From JBIQJD01 sp044507695 (lineage in GTDB: Bacteria; Bacteroidota; Ignavibacteria; Ignavibacteriales; Ignavibacteriaceae), in the NCBI GenBank assembly GCA_044507695.1, contig JBIQJD010000002.1, positions 124,001 to 188,000 on the forward strand: a stretch of DNA of 64,000 nucleotides, in the 5' to 3' direction. A program made the position numbers and the translations under genes. This document shows, in pieces, positions 1-7,261 of the stretch. Each line of letters begins with the position of its first letter. Positions within the stretch are counted from its first letter, which is position 1. Under the pieces are notes generated by a model. The model did not search any database. It was given only the letters and a program-made list of their open reading frames with translations, and was not told the origin of the DNA.

Positions 1-727
1 TTACGCACATGTAAGTTCAAATAATTTCTTTTCTCCTTATGCTTCTATTGCATTAAAGCTGGATAAAAATCTTGCGTTGTACGGGCAATTTACTCCGCAG
101 GCAGAATTTTATACTGCAGGAAATTTCATAAAAGAAAATCCCTATTTTAATGTACAGGATGCAGTGAATATCTTTATTGAAAAGCAAGGCTTGCTTAAAG
201 CATCAATAAAATATGAGTACGATAAATATTTTGAGATAGACGGCGGAGTTGAATATTCTTCTTCTGAAAATATGCCGTATTATACTGATACTACGAACAC
301 AGGAAAATTTAATCTTGCAACTGAAAATGCAAAAAGCTTTACCGGATTTTTGAATTTGTTATTCCATCCCGGTCCATTTGGAATTTTTTATGGCAATGTA
401 ATATTCAACAGTACAACAAACAGTGAAGGAAATTTTCTTCCGTATCATCCCGTGGTGAAAGGGACGCTTGTTTATGGTTATGATTTTAATTTTGGTCTAA
501 ATGCACGTGCAAGATTAGAATACAATTCCAAAACTTATGCTGATATAAGCAACACAAAAGAAACAAATTCATATATTGATTTAGGATTAAGCTTTGCATA
601 TAAAGTTGCTGATAATCTTAATTTAACTTTTGATTTTTCAAACTTGCTTGGTAATGAAAACTACAGATGGTTTGGCTATAAAGAAACGCCGCTTGATATT
701 GTTGCAGGCATTAATTATAAATGGTAG
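1..727 (+). CDS. C-terminal part of an outer-membrane beta-barrel protein (TonB-dependent-receptor-like)
   Basis: The reading frame is open from base 2, so the gene begins before the window and only about 240 C-terminal residues are seen. They form alternating polar and hydrophobic stretches rich in Tyr, Phe and Asn, as in outer-membrane beta strands, and the protein ends in an aromatic residue (NYKW), a usual barrel terminus. The repeated strand pattern with a final strand after an N-L-L-G turn suggests a TonB-dependent receptor or a similar barrel; the plug domain, if any, lies outside. An ExbB/ExbD/TonB set follows about 1.7 kb downstream, which fits an energised outer-membrane transporter, but the ligand cannot be inferred. 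Confidence 0.6.
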   Translation, partial: YAHVSSNNFFSPYASIALKLDKNLALYGQFTPQAEFYTAGNFIKENPYFNVQDAVNIFIEKQGLLKASIKYEYDKYFEIDGGVEYSSSENMPYYTDTTNTGKFNLATENAKSFTGFLNLLFHPGPFGIFYGNVIFNSTTNSEGNFLPYHPVVKGTLVYGYDFNFGLNARARLEYNSKTYADISNTKETNSYIDLGLSFAYKVADNLNLTFDFSNLLGNENYRWFGYKETPLDIVAGINYKW

Positions 728-765
728 AATTTATGAATAAATATTAATAATGGTTTTGTGATTTT

Positions 766-2460
766 ATGACAAAGGTTGAGCTCATAAGAAAATTAGCAAA
801 GAAAGCCGGCGTACCGGATTCAGAAGCTAAAATATTTTTTGAAATTTTCCTGCAGCATATCGGCTCGCAGTTAAGTCCTGGTGAAGCAATTAATATTAAA
901 AATTTTGGCTTCTTTCAGTTAAGAAAAGGAAAGATAAAATCAGCAGGTGAACAACAGGAAAGTGAATCTCTTTTTCCAGATCTGATTGTTTACACTCCGC
1001 ATGAAAACACAGCTGCTGATTCAGATGAATCATTAATTTTTAATATTCCTGTTTCAAAACCGATAGAATACAATCCCATTGATTCTCATTTCAGTTTGAG
1101 TTTTGGTAAACCGGTAATTCCATTACGCGGGGTAAGGGAATCTGAATTTTTTCTTCAGCCAACGGGTAATGAATTAAGAAGATTAATTGAATCAAAAGTA
1201 GAGAACCTGATTGAACATGCCGGGCTTATTAAAAATTATACTAAAGGAAATGAGTACATTCTAATTAGTGCGGATGTTTTAAAAACACACCAGTTTGAAT
1301 TCTCATGGAATGAAGCATCCAATAAACCTGATGCAGATATTCAAAGCAGTATAGCTGAAAATATTCCGTGGGATTTTGGTGAAGATATTTCAAAACAGAT
1401 AGAGGAAGAATCAATTCTTGATGTTGAAAGAGAAGATGAGCAAAAGAATATTACATGGGATTTTGGAATAATTGATGAGCCTGATGATGAAGAAAGAACA
1501 ACTACTCCGCAGCGGGAAGATGAAACTAAAAAGCCAAATGTTGAAAACCTGAAAAATTTTAAAAGGGTTAATTCTTTTACAAGTGAACATCAAAAGCCAA
1601 AAGGCGGTTACATAACCAGATCAGAAGAAGATCTTACCTGGAATTTTGGTGTACCGTCGGAAGATGAATCAAATAGAAGAATTAATGCTTCAACAAGAAC
1701 AGATATTTTCAGCAGGTATGATGAACCGTTACAAAGCAAAAACGAATTTGTTGAAGTAAAGAATAAAAGAAAAACCTATGAGCATGAACTTACGGAAGAA
1801 GAACAGCAGCAGCTTGATTATACAATAAGGCAGGAAGAACAGAAGCAAGAAACTTTTATTCATCCCGAACCGGAGGAACAAAAAGAAAAAACTTTTTCTT
1901 CACATACTTCTATTGATAGGAATTATTACTCAGGAAGAAAATCGACTCCTGTATTTTTTATTGCTCTGTTTGTAATTGTATTTGTTGGCGCTGCTTTATT
2001 TATTTATCTGCGGGACGGTGGCTTGCTGAAGAAAAAAAACAGTAAGCCTGTAGAGGTTAAACAATCAGTTGCACTTAATATAATTGAACGTACTTATGAT
2101 ATTCCGGTTACATTTCCCTACACCAAAACAGGAGAAGTGGTTCAACAAAAATCTATTGAAACAGAAAACAACGTTGCTAAAACTGTAATAAGTAAGAATA
2201 GTTCAGGTGAGATTGTTTATCAATCAGGCGTACAATCTGAAAAGATAAAGGATAATTTATTTAAAGAAGGTGAAACTTTTTCTGTTCAGGTTAGTGCATG
2301 GAGAACCCGTTCAAAAGCTGCCGGTGAAGCTGAAAAACTTATAAAGAGAGGGTTAAATGCCGCAGTTGAAACTGTTGTGGTATCGGGCAAAACATGGTAC
2401 AGGGTAAAAATTATAAAACTAAAATCTCAATCAGAAGCAGAAAAATATTTAACAAATTGA
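766..2460 (+). CDS. HU-like DNA-binding domain protein with WDFG repeats, one membrane helix and a C-terminal SPOR domain
   Basis: Residues 1-60 look like a HU/IHF-type fold (start MTKVELIRKLAKKAG, then the NIKNFGFFQL strand region). A long acidic, Gln/Glu-rich middle part contains a repeated W-[DN]-F-G motif at about residues 202, 231 and 292, with a weaker F-S-W-N version near 181. One membrane helix lies at about 394-415, and the last 60 residues (from about 504) match a SPOR peptidoglycan-binding domain (FSVQVSAW...WYRVKI). HU domains joined to SPOR are known in Bacteroidota (the HU-CCDC81 type) and are thought to link DNA or cytoplasmic partners to the cell wall. The topology would place the HU end in the cytoplasm and SPOR in the periplasm. 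An ExbB homologue follows 21 nt downstream. Function in this organism is inferred. Confidence 0.8.
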   Translation: MTKVELIRKLAKKAGVPDSEAKIFFEIFLQHIGSQLSPGEAINIKNFGFFQLRKGKIKSAGEQQESESLFPDLIVYTPHENTAADSDESLIFNIPVSKPIEYNPIDSHFSLSFGKPVIPLRGVRESEFFLQPTGNELRRLIESKVENLIEHAGLIKNYTKGNEYILISADVLKTHQFEFSWNEASNKPDADIQSSIAENIPWDFGEDISKQIEEESILDVEREDEQKNITWDFGIIDEPDDEERTTTPQREDETKKPNVENLKNFKRVNSFTSEHQKPKGGYITRSEEDLTWNFGVPSEDESNRRINASTRTDIFSRYDEPLQSKNEFVEVKNKRKTYEHELTEEEQQQLDYTIRQEEQKQETFIHPEPEEQKEKTFSSHTSIDRNYYSGRKSTPVFFIALFVIVFVGAALFIYLRDGGLLKKKNSKPVEVKQSVALNIIERTYDIPVTFPYTKTGEVVQQKSIETENNVAKTVISKNSSGEIVYQSGVQSEKIKDNLFKEGETFSVQVSAWRTRSKAAGEAEKLIKRGLNAAVETVVVSGKTWYRVKIIKLKSQSEAEKYLTN

Positions 2461-2481
2461 AACTATTCATAAAGGAATAAT

Positions 2482-3138
2482 ATGGAGCTATTTTCAATAT
2501 TCATAAAAGGCGGCATTTTAATGTGGCCTATTCTTGCTTGTTCTATAATTGGTGTTGCAATTATAATAGATAGGTTTATTGTTTTAAGAAGATCAAAAAT
2601 CAACATTCCTGCTTTCATGGTTAGAATAAGAGGCTACATAAAGAAAAGAGATATTTCGGGTGCTATAAGTTATTGTATGGAGGAAAAATCTCCTGTTGCA
2701 AATATTGTACGCAAAGGATTAAAAAAATACCGCCTTGGTCATGAACGTGTAAAAGAAGCAATTGAAAATGCAGGGAGGCAGGAAATTTCAAAACTTGAAA
2801 AAGGATTATCTCTGCTTGCCAGTATCTCAGGGATAGCTCCGCTGCTTGGGTTTTTAGGTACAGTAACAGGAATGATCTCAGCATTCATTACAATTGAAGA
2901 TTTACAGGGTGCCGCAAATCCAAGTGATCTTGCAGGCGGTATATGGGAAGCACTTGTTACAACCGCATTCGGGTTGATTGTAGGTATTCCTGCGCTTGCT
3001 TTTTACAATTACTTTTTAAGTTATGTTAAAAGATTAATTGGAGATATTGAAACAGTTGCAAATGATGTTATAGATATTATTCAGGATACCTCAGCAGGTT
3101 CTGTGGAATCAGAAGAAGAACTCGAAATTGATATTTAG
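2482..3138 (+). CDS. exbB: MotA/TolQ/ExbB proton channel family protein
   Basis: This 218-residue membrane protein has the three-helix layout of ExbB/TolQ: helix 1 at about 13-33, and helices 2 and 3 at about 108-133 and 155-180 with the conserved small-residue run in GFLGTVTGMISAF and the GIWEALVTTAFGLIVGIPA stretch. ExbB pentamers with ExbD harvest the proton gradient to power TonB or Tol. It starts with ATG after an AAAGGA ribosome site and is followed 8 nt later by an ExbD gene and then a TonB-like gene. The TonB-type partner favours ExbB over TolQ, and no pal or tolB gene is nearby. Confidence 0.9.
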   Translation: MELFSIFIKGGILMWPILACSIIGVAIIIDRFIVLRRSKINIPAFMVRIRGYIKKRDISGAISYCMEEKSPVANIVRKGLKKYRLGHERVKEAIENAGRQEISKLEKGLSLLASISGIAPLLGFLGTVTGMISAFITIEDLQGAANPSDLAGGIWEALVTTAFGLIVGIPALAFYNYFLSYVKRLIGDIETVANDVIDIIQDTSAGSVESEEELEIDI

Positions 3139-3146
3139 GATTCAAT

Positions 3147-3551
3147 ATGAAATTTGAAACATCAAATCAGCCATTAAGCATTTTTAATTTTGCTTCACTT
3201 ACAGATATTGTGATGCTGCTGCTAATATTTTTTCTTTTAACATCACAGTTTGTTATTCAAACCGGAGTAAAAGTTAAACTGCCCGGTTCCAAAACAAACG
3301 AACAAACTACTCCATCAAGATTAATTGTTACTCTAACTTCTGCCGGTGCAATTTATGCCGGAGATGAAGAAGTAAGCGTTGAGCAGCTTCCTGCAAGGCT
3401 TGAACAGATTAAAGCCGGCGGCGTTGAAGATAATCTTGTTATAAGAGCTGATAAAACTGTTGCTGTTGAATTGGTGATAAAAGTTATTGATGCCGCTAAG
3501 GCAGTAGGAATTGAGAAGTTTACTATCGAAACTGAAAGAGAACAAATTTAA
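3147..3551 (+). CDS. exbD: ExbD/TolR family biopolymer transport protein
   Basis: The 134-residue protein has a short cytoplasmic start, a single membrane helix at about 18-38 and a periplasmic domain. Asp20 in SLTDIVMLLLIFFLL is the conserved proton-carrying aspartate of the ExbD/TolR helix. The C-terminal part (VIRADKTVAVELVIKVIDAAK) matches the ExbD periplasmic fold. It sits between ExbB and the TonB-like gene with 2-8 nt spacers, so the three are clearly one operon and should form a motor complex in the inner membrane. Confidence 0.9.
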   Translation: MKFETSNQPLSIFNFASLTDIVMLLLIFFLLTSQFVIQTGVKVKLPGSKTNEQTTPSRLIVTLTSAGAIYAGDEEVSVEQLPARLEQIKAGGVEDNLVIRADKTVAVELVIKVIDAAKAVGIEKFTIETEREQI

Positions 3552-3553
3552 GT

Positions 3554-4273
3554 ATGAATATGTTTAACGGTAAATTAACATATCATAATATCAGACAGTT
3601 ATCTTTTTCCATTTCGGTATTGATTCATCTATTACTGCTTCTGCTTATGCTGCTGGTAAAGTTTACGATTGATTATCCGGTAAAAGAATATGTTGAATTG
3701 TCGTTCGGAGTTTCAGGAGAAACCGGTTCATCAGGTGCCGAAGGAACAATGATTGAAAAAGTTGAAGAGCTTTCAAAACCCGAAGAAGAAAATGTAACTC
3801 CCTCAAAAACAGAAGAAGTAAAAGAAGTTGAATTACCGAAAGCAAAATCAACTAGTGAAGAAAATGTAATTACTCCTGCTGATAAGAGTAAAGAAAAATC
3901 AGTTGTTTCTAAAACAGAAACTAAGGAAACTGCAAAATCAAATATTTCATCCGAAGGACAGGGAAATAAATCCCAGGGTGAAGGCAGTTTTGGATTTGAT
4001 ATTGATTGGGGCGGTAAAGGTACAAGAAAAATTTATAATTATCCGCTTCCTTCTTATCCGGAAGGTGTTGAAAAAGAAATTGATATAAGATTGAGATTTA
4101 CTATTCGTCCGGACGGCACTGTTGGAACCATCTTCCCGCTTCAGAAAGCAGATACAAGATTGGAGAATGCAGCAATAAATTCTTTGCGCCAGTGGCGGTT
4201 TGAACCGTTATCTCCAAATCAAAAGCAGGTTGAGCAGACTGCAGTTATTGTATTTCCTTACCGGCTTCAGTAG
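3554..4273 (+). CDS. tonB: TonB family energy transducer
   Basis: The 239-residue protein begins with a short basic segment and a membrane helix at about 16-38, followed by a flexible Lys/Glu/Ser/Pro-rich linker (about 60-150) that would span the periplasm, and a C-terminal TonB domain (about 160-239) with YPLPSYPEG, RPDGTVG and AAINSLRQWRFEPL, the usual TonB_C signature. It starts 2 nt after exbD. The role is to carry energy from ExbB/ExbD to outer-membrane receptors, possibly the barrel at the left edge. Its last 29 nt overlap the 3' end of the convergent minus-strand gene. Confidence 0.88.
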   Translation: MNMFNGKLTYHNIRQLSFSISVLIHLLLLLLMLLVKFTIDYPVKEYVELSFGVSGETGSSGAEGTMIEKVEELSKPEEENVTPSKTEEVKEVELPKAKSTSEENVITPADKSKEKSVVSKTETKETAKSNISSEGQGNKSQGEGSFGFDIDWGGKGTRKIYNYPLPSYPEGVEKEIDIRLRFTIRPDGTVGTIFPLQKADTRLENAAINSLRQWRFEPLSPNQKQVEQTAVIVFPYRLQ

Positions 4274-4544
4274 TCGAATCTTTGTAATACATTTTATAAA
4301 AAAAATATTCCGCTATGCTTAAAATTGTAAGTGAAAAAGTATCGCGGTCAAAATAAATTCCAAATCCCCTCTGATCCATAATTGCATTGGCAAGCATTCC
4401 GGCAATAGACCAGCCGACTGCAAATAAAATTCCTATCAAACCAATATTTAAAAACGCGGAAGTTAAATTATCTTCCTGCCATTTCTTTGTAAAAATTACA
4501 AGAGCAAAAATGAAGTGTGCAAAAAATATTAATGCGGTAATCAC
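4245..4544 (-). CDS. Small membrane protein of unknown function
   Basis: A 99-residue protein with three predicted membrane helices (about 1-20, 28-52 and 70-88). I do not recognise the family. Its start codon shares one base with the stop of the upstream membrane gene (4544), so the two are translationally coupled and probably act together. The 3' end runs 29 nt into the tonB-like gene on the other strand. The TonB reading frame fits its family to the end, and this frame keeps a hydrophobic pattern, so both seem real. Confidence 0.6.
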   Translation of the reverse strand: MITALIFFAHFIFALVIFTKKWQEDNLTSAFLNIGLIGILFAVGWSIAGMLANAIMDQRGFGIYFDRDTFSLTILSIAEYFFYKMYYKDSTTEAGKEIQ

Positions 4545-5047
4545 TATCGCCCCATATTTTTATTTACGTAAAGTAAGCCCAGCATTCCGCCAATCATTCC
4601 AAATATTGAATTGATAATGATGTTGCTGAAGAGCATTCCAACGGTGTAAAAGAGTGAAAATCCGTTTGTTCGGATCTCGTTAGCAAGAGCTTTAAGTATT
4701 TCAACGGATTGATCAAAAATGGGACCAAGATTAAGATCTCTCATTGCAGCTTCCGTTTGCGGCAGTGCTTCAACAAATTCATTAGTGTGTGTAATCAAAG
4801 TTATTATAGTTTCAAACACAGTTGAAAAGAGTGCTATTACTATTCCGGTTAAAAATCCGAACAGCAGTGCAATGCCTGTTTTATAAGGTTCTTCCGGCTT
4901 ATTCATTTTTTGATGAAGTACGAGAGACAATGCTGCGGCAAGCGGAACAAATAAGCAGCATGATGCACTTTTTAAACCGGGAATTGTAGATAAAACCGCT
5001 GCCCCAAATCCGCATACCAGAACGGGTAGAAATTTATTTTGATTCAT
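4544..5047 (-). CDS. Membrane protein of unknown function, DUF4199-like in layout
   Basis: The 167-residue protein has about four membrane helices: one near 8-25 followed by a Cys-Cys pair (ASCCLFVP), one near 28-45, one near 57-80, and a Gly/Met-rich one at the C-terminus (GMIGGMLGLLYV). Between helices 3 and 4 lies a soluble stretch of about 50 residues. The size and layout recall small Bacteroidota membrane families such as DUF4199, but I see no decisive motif. It overlaps the DUF2085 gene upstream by 14 nt and the 99-residue gene downstream by 1 nt, so the three form one operon. Confidence 0.6.
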   Translation of the reverse strand: MNQNKFLPVLVCGFGAAVLSTIPGLKSASCCLFVPLAAALSLVLHQKMNKPEEPYKTGIALLFGFLTGIVIALFSTVFETIITLITHTNEFVEALPQTEAAMRDLNLGPIFDQSVEILKALANEIRTNGFSLFYTVGMLFSNIIINSIFGMIGGMLGLLYVNKNMGR

Positions 5048-5516
5048 GCTTTGTTTTCAGTTTCAGTTCATCTAAAAAATTTTCAAGCAGGAATAAAATA
5101 TATAGAAATACGGCTGAACCTGAAAATATTCCGCTAATAAACGCTGTTGTTTTCGAATATTGATAAACTTTAATTTGGTAAAGAATTACATCAACCAGCA
5201 TCGGCAATAAAGCTATGATTATCAGTTTTCTTGAAATATAAATTCTTTTATTAATTATTAAAGAAAAGAAAGATGCAGCCGCGGCTCCAAAATAAATTCC
5301 TGTGCATCTTGCACAAACTAAAAATAGCCAGCCACTGAACTCGATACTTCTCTCCGGCAATTGGTGGCACACATTAGAATACATTTGATGGATAATAAAA
5401 AATGATTTAGCCGATAATACATTATTAGGAAATATGGGAAGTGAAGAAAATCCGGCAATCCAGATTAATAAAAGAATAAAAATCAGTGTCCTGAAAAGCG
5501 GATGATTTAGTGCCAT
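5034..5516 (-). CDS. DUF2085 family membrane protein
   Basis: A 160-residue protein with four predicted membrane helices. The segment CHQLPERSIEF followed by the CARCTGIYFG motif is the signature of DUF2085, a family of small integral membrane proteins with conserved Cys and His residues and no known activity. The spacing and length are normal for the family. It lies 14 nt after the propeller-protein gene and overlaps the next membrane gene, so it is inside a four-gene minus-strand operon (6385 to 4245). Confidence 0.8.
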   Translation of the reverse strand: MALNHPLFRTLIFILLLIWIAGFSSLPIFPNNVLSAKSFFIIHQMYSNVCHQLPERSIEFSGWLFLVCARCTGIYFGAAAASFFSLIINKRIYISRKLIIIALLPMLVDVILYQIKVYQYSKTTAFISGIFSGSAVFLYILFLLENFLDELKLKTKHESK

Positions 5517-5530
5517 TATTTTATTTAAAA

Positions 5531-6385
5531 TTAATTCATCCCTGTTTTTTCAAAAACCAGTATATCTTTTTCTGTTAACAGATAAAGTTTGTTATTAAAA
5601 ATAAGAGAAGATTGAACCGGCGGAATTTCATCCCATCCTGTTAATAATAATTTATTATGTAATTTATCAGCAGAGTTTAGCATTAAATGATAAACTGCAG
5701 TAATCGAATTGAATGTTAAGTGATTAAAAATAATATTGAAGTTAATTATGCTTTCATCAAGGTTTATTTTTGCAGCACCATTTCCATATTGATCAAAAAT
5801 TATGAAGCCGGAATTATCAAGTACATAAACATATCCAATTGGTGAAACAGCAAGTTTTATGGGATCCTGCAATGCAAATTCACCGGCATCATATCCACCA
5901 AAATTCTGAATGAATTTACCAAACACATCAAATTTAAGAATCCTTTTATTTTCTGAATCCAGAATGTACAAATCTCCCTGCGGTGAAGCTGTACAGCTTA
6001 ATGGATAACCAAATTGCATATCGGAATTATTATCATTTCTTGTGCTTAGCTGTGAAATATAATTCAGGTCTTTATCGTATCTCTGAATCCGGTGATTATT
6101 TTTATCGCACACATAAACATTTAATGAAGAAGCTGAAATATCAACCGGATCATCAAAAGTATCTTCCTCCCAGCCATAACCTCCGGTTTCTTTTAAAAGT
6201 GTTCCTGTAGTATCGTAACTATAAACTTCGTTTGTGCCGCCATCTGTAATGTACATTATTCCAGATGGATTAATAATAAAAGCAGCAGCGCTTTCAAATT
6301 CCCCGAATGAGTAAATAAATTTGTACTGCTGCGGAAAAACTTCATGTGTAAAAAGTAACAGAACAGCAAAAAATAATTTATTCAT
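5531..6385 (-). CDS. Secreted NHL/6-bladed beta-propeller protein
   Basis: The 284-residue protein starts with a signal peptide (about 1-18, ending in FPQQ) and then has repeated blades of the NHL type: G-x-x-Y-I-T-D, NVYVCDKNNHRIQRYD, DLYILDSENKRILKFD and YVYVLDNSGFIIFD. Such propellers usually bind partners rather than catalyse. It is the first gene of the minus-strand operon. The upstream region to tRNA-Gln (6386-6534) is AT-rich and has no clear gene. Confidence 0.75.
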   Translation of the reverse strand: MNKLFFAVLLLFTHEVFPQQYKFIYSFGEFESAAAFIINPSGIMYITDGGTNEVYSYDTTGTLLKETGGYGWEEDTFDDPVDISASSLNVYVCDKNNHRIQRYDKDLNYISQLSTRNDNNSDMQFGYPLSCTASPQGDLYILDSENKRILKFDVFGKFIQNFGGYDAGEFALQDPIKLAVSPIGYVYVLDNSGFIIFDQYGNGAAKINLDESIINFNIIFNHLTFNSITAVYHLMLNSADKLHNKLLLTGWDEIPPVQSSLIFNNKLYLLTEKDILVFEKTGMN

Positions 6386-6534
6386 CTTCAGATATTTTTA
6401 ATTGTAAATTTAAATTAAGCTTCTTCTGTTAAAATAAAAAGAAGCAAATCTGGTAGAGATATTGTTTTATGGTTAATCCAATTTAAAACCTATTGCATAT
6501 AATTTTAATATCACTTTTAGATTGCTATAGTAAT

Positions 6535-6565
6535 TTTGAAATAAGTATTATCATATTTAATTTTG
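6535..6565 (+). promoter_or_regulatory. Bacteroidota-type promoter of tRNA-Gln
   Basis: TTTG at 6535-6538 and TAATTTTG at 6558-6565 are separated by exactly 19 nt, a full match to the published Bacteroidota sigma consensus TTTG-N19-TAnnTTTG. The tRNA begins 6 nt after the -7 box, so transcription would start close to or at the mature 5' end. Confidence 0.75.
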
Positions 6566-6571
6566 CATCAC

Positions 6572-6644
6572 TGCCTCATGGTGTAATTGGCAACACGTCA
6601 GATTCTGGCTCTGAAGAGTCTAGGTTCGAGCCCTAGTGAGGCAA
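6572..6644 (+). tRNA. tRNA-Gln (anticodon CTG)
   Basis: The sequence folds as a full cloverleaf: acceptor TGCCTCA/TGAGGCA, D-stem GTGT/ACAC, anticodon stem TCAGA/TCTGA with loop TTCTGGC (anticodon CTG at 6605-6607), variable loop AGAGT, and T-arm CTAGG-TTCGAGC-CCTAG. The discriminator base is A6644 and CCA is not encoded, as is usual in this group. A promoter precedes it and a terminator hairpin follows. Confidence 0.95.
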
Positions 6645-6648
6645 CTAA

Positions 6649-6733
6649 AATAATTAACAATGGAAAATGAACAATTAACATCAGTAATTTAAGTTGATTG
6701 TTCTTTTTTTTACCTTTTTCATTGTTAATTATT
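6649..6733 (+). terminator. Nested inverted repeat with intrinsic terminator after tRNA-Gln
   Basis: The inner stem pairs 6669-6679 (GAACAATTAAC) with 6693-6703 (GTTGATTGTTC), 11 bp including one G-T pair, and is followed by eight T at 6704-6711, so it should end tRNA-Gln transcription. An outer perfect 14-bp inverted repeat (6649-6662 with 6720-6733, arm AATAATTAACAATG) surrounds it. The repeated attaac/aatga words resemble dispersed AT-rich intergenic repeats common in Bacteroidota. Confidence 0.65.
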
Positions 6734-6761
6734 CATTTTGAATTGCTAAATTGATTACACA

Positions 6762-6857
6762 GGCGCGTTCGTCTAGTGACTTAGGACGCCGCCCTCTCAA
6801 GGCGGAGATCACGGGTTCTCCCAAAGGGACTCCTTCGGAGGAATCCCGTACGCGCTA
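6762..6857 (+). pseudogene. tRNA-Glu (CTC) copy A, interrupted in the T-loop by 22 nt
   Basis: All cloverleaf stems of tRNA-Glu are present (anticodon CTC at 6796-6798; acceptor GGCGCGT with ACGCGCT; T-stem ACGGG/CCCGT), but the T-loop is split between C56 and G57 by 22 nt at 6819-6840. The D-loop also reads GTGAC where the intact copy has GTGGC, so the conserved G19 that should pair with C56 is A. No promoter like those of the other two tRNAs is visible after the terminator at 6711. The copy therefore looks non-functional unless the insertion is removed from the RNA. Confidence 0.85.
6819..6840 (+). repeat. 22-nt T-loop insertion made of two 11-nt mini-hairpins
   Basis: The insertion is exactly TCCCAAAGGGA (stem TCCC/GGGA, loop AAA) followed by CTCCTTCGGAG (stem CTCC/GGAG, loop TTC). 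The same 22 nt occur at 7304-7325 and in the copy after the gap (from 7472), each time at the same place in the tRNA-Glu T-arm. With the T-stem and the pairing of GGGTTC with GAATCCC, the region could form a branched cruciform. Confidence 0.9.
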
Positions 6858-6884
6858 CAAAGTTTTTTACATCTCCCTTCAAAA

Positions 6885-7127
6885 ATGTTTTATGCTTACA
6901 TTCTGAAAAGTCTTAAAGATAATTCGTACTATTATGGTTCAACTCAAAATTTAGATTCAAGACTAGCAACCCATAATAGCGGGAAAGTTAGATATACAAA
7001 AGGACATTTACCGTATGTAATACATTATTATGAAGTGTTTAGAACCAGAACAGAAGCGATCCAGAGAGAAAAGTTTTTCAAATCTATTGAAGGATTTATT
7101 TATCTTAAGAAATCAGGCATTATTTAA
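6885..7127 (+). CDS. Small GIY-YIG nuclease family protein
   Basis: The 80-residue protein is a stand-alone GIY-YIG domain. The two short motifs appear as A4-Y5-I6 and Y16-Y17-G18, followed by the catalytic Arg26, His30 and the metal-binding Glu57 in the TRTEAIQREKFFKS helix, so all core active-site residues are present. It ends in a short FIYLKKSGII tail. The gene lies 27 nt after the interrupted tRNA-Glu and 60 nt before the intact one. GIY-YIG domains cut DNA and include homing endonucleases; the placement suggests, by inference, that this enzyme acts on or spreads with the tRNA-Glu-linked repeat. No clear ribosome site is seen. Confidence 0.88.
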   Translation: MFYAYILKSLKDNSYYYGSTQNLDSRLATHNSGKVRYTKGHLPYVIHYYEVFRTRTEAIQREKFFKSIEGFIYLKKSGII

Positions 7128-7140
7128 TCAATCCACAAAA

Positions 7141-7171
7141 TTGTTCTTCAAAAAATAACTTCATATTTTTG
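7141..7171 (+). promoter_or_regulatory. Promoter of the intact tRNA-Glu
   Basis: TTG at 7141-7143 and TATTTTTG at 7164-7171 are 20 nt apart, one off the Bacteroidota consensus spacing, with a perfect TAnnTTTG -7 box. Transcription would start about 10 nt before the tRNA at 7188. This region lies between the GIY-YIG gene and the tRNA, so the intact copy has its own promoter. Confidence 0.6.
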
Positions 7172-7187
7172 AAATGTGAATTACACA

Positions 7188-7261
7188 GGCGCGTTCGTCT
7201 AGTGGCTTAGGACGCCGCCCTCTCAAGGCGGAGATCACGGGTTCGAATCCCGTACGCGCTA
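7188..7261 (+). tRNA. tRNA-Glu (anticodon CTC), intact copy B
   Basis: A full 74-nt cloverleaf: acceptor GGCGCGT/ACGCGCT (first pair G-T), D-stem GTCT/GGAC with a normal GG in the loop, anticodon stem CCGCC/GGCGG with loop CTCTCAA (CTC at 7222-7224), variable loop AGATC, and T-arm ACGGG-TTCGAAT-CCCGT. The 8 nt before it (ATTACACA plus G) match the 5' flank of the interrupted copy, so the two share a duplication boundary upstream of the gene. Confidence 0.95.

Noticed and set aside
4245..4273. Frameshift or misassembly at the tonB end because of the convergent overlap
   Set aside because: Both proteins keep sensible ends; a 29-nt convergent overlap is not rare.
6819..6840. Group I intron or tRNA intron in the T-loop
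   Set aside because: 22 nt is far too short for a self-splicing intron and bacteria lack the archaeal-type splicing motif; a structured insertion fits better.
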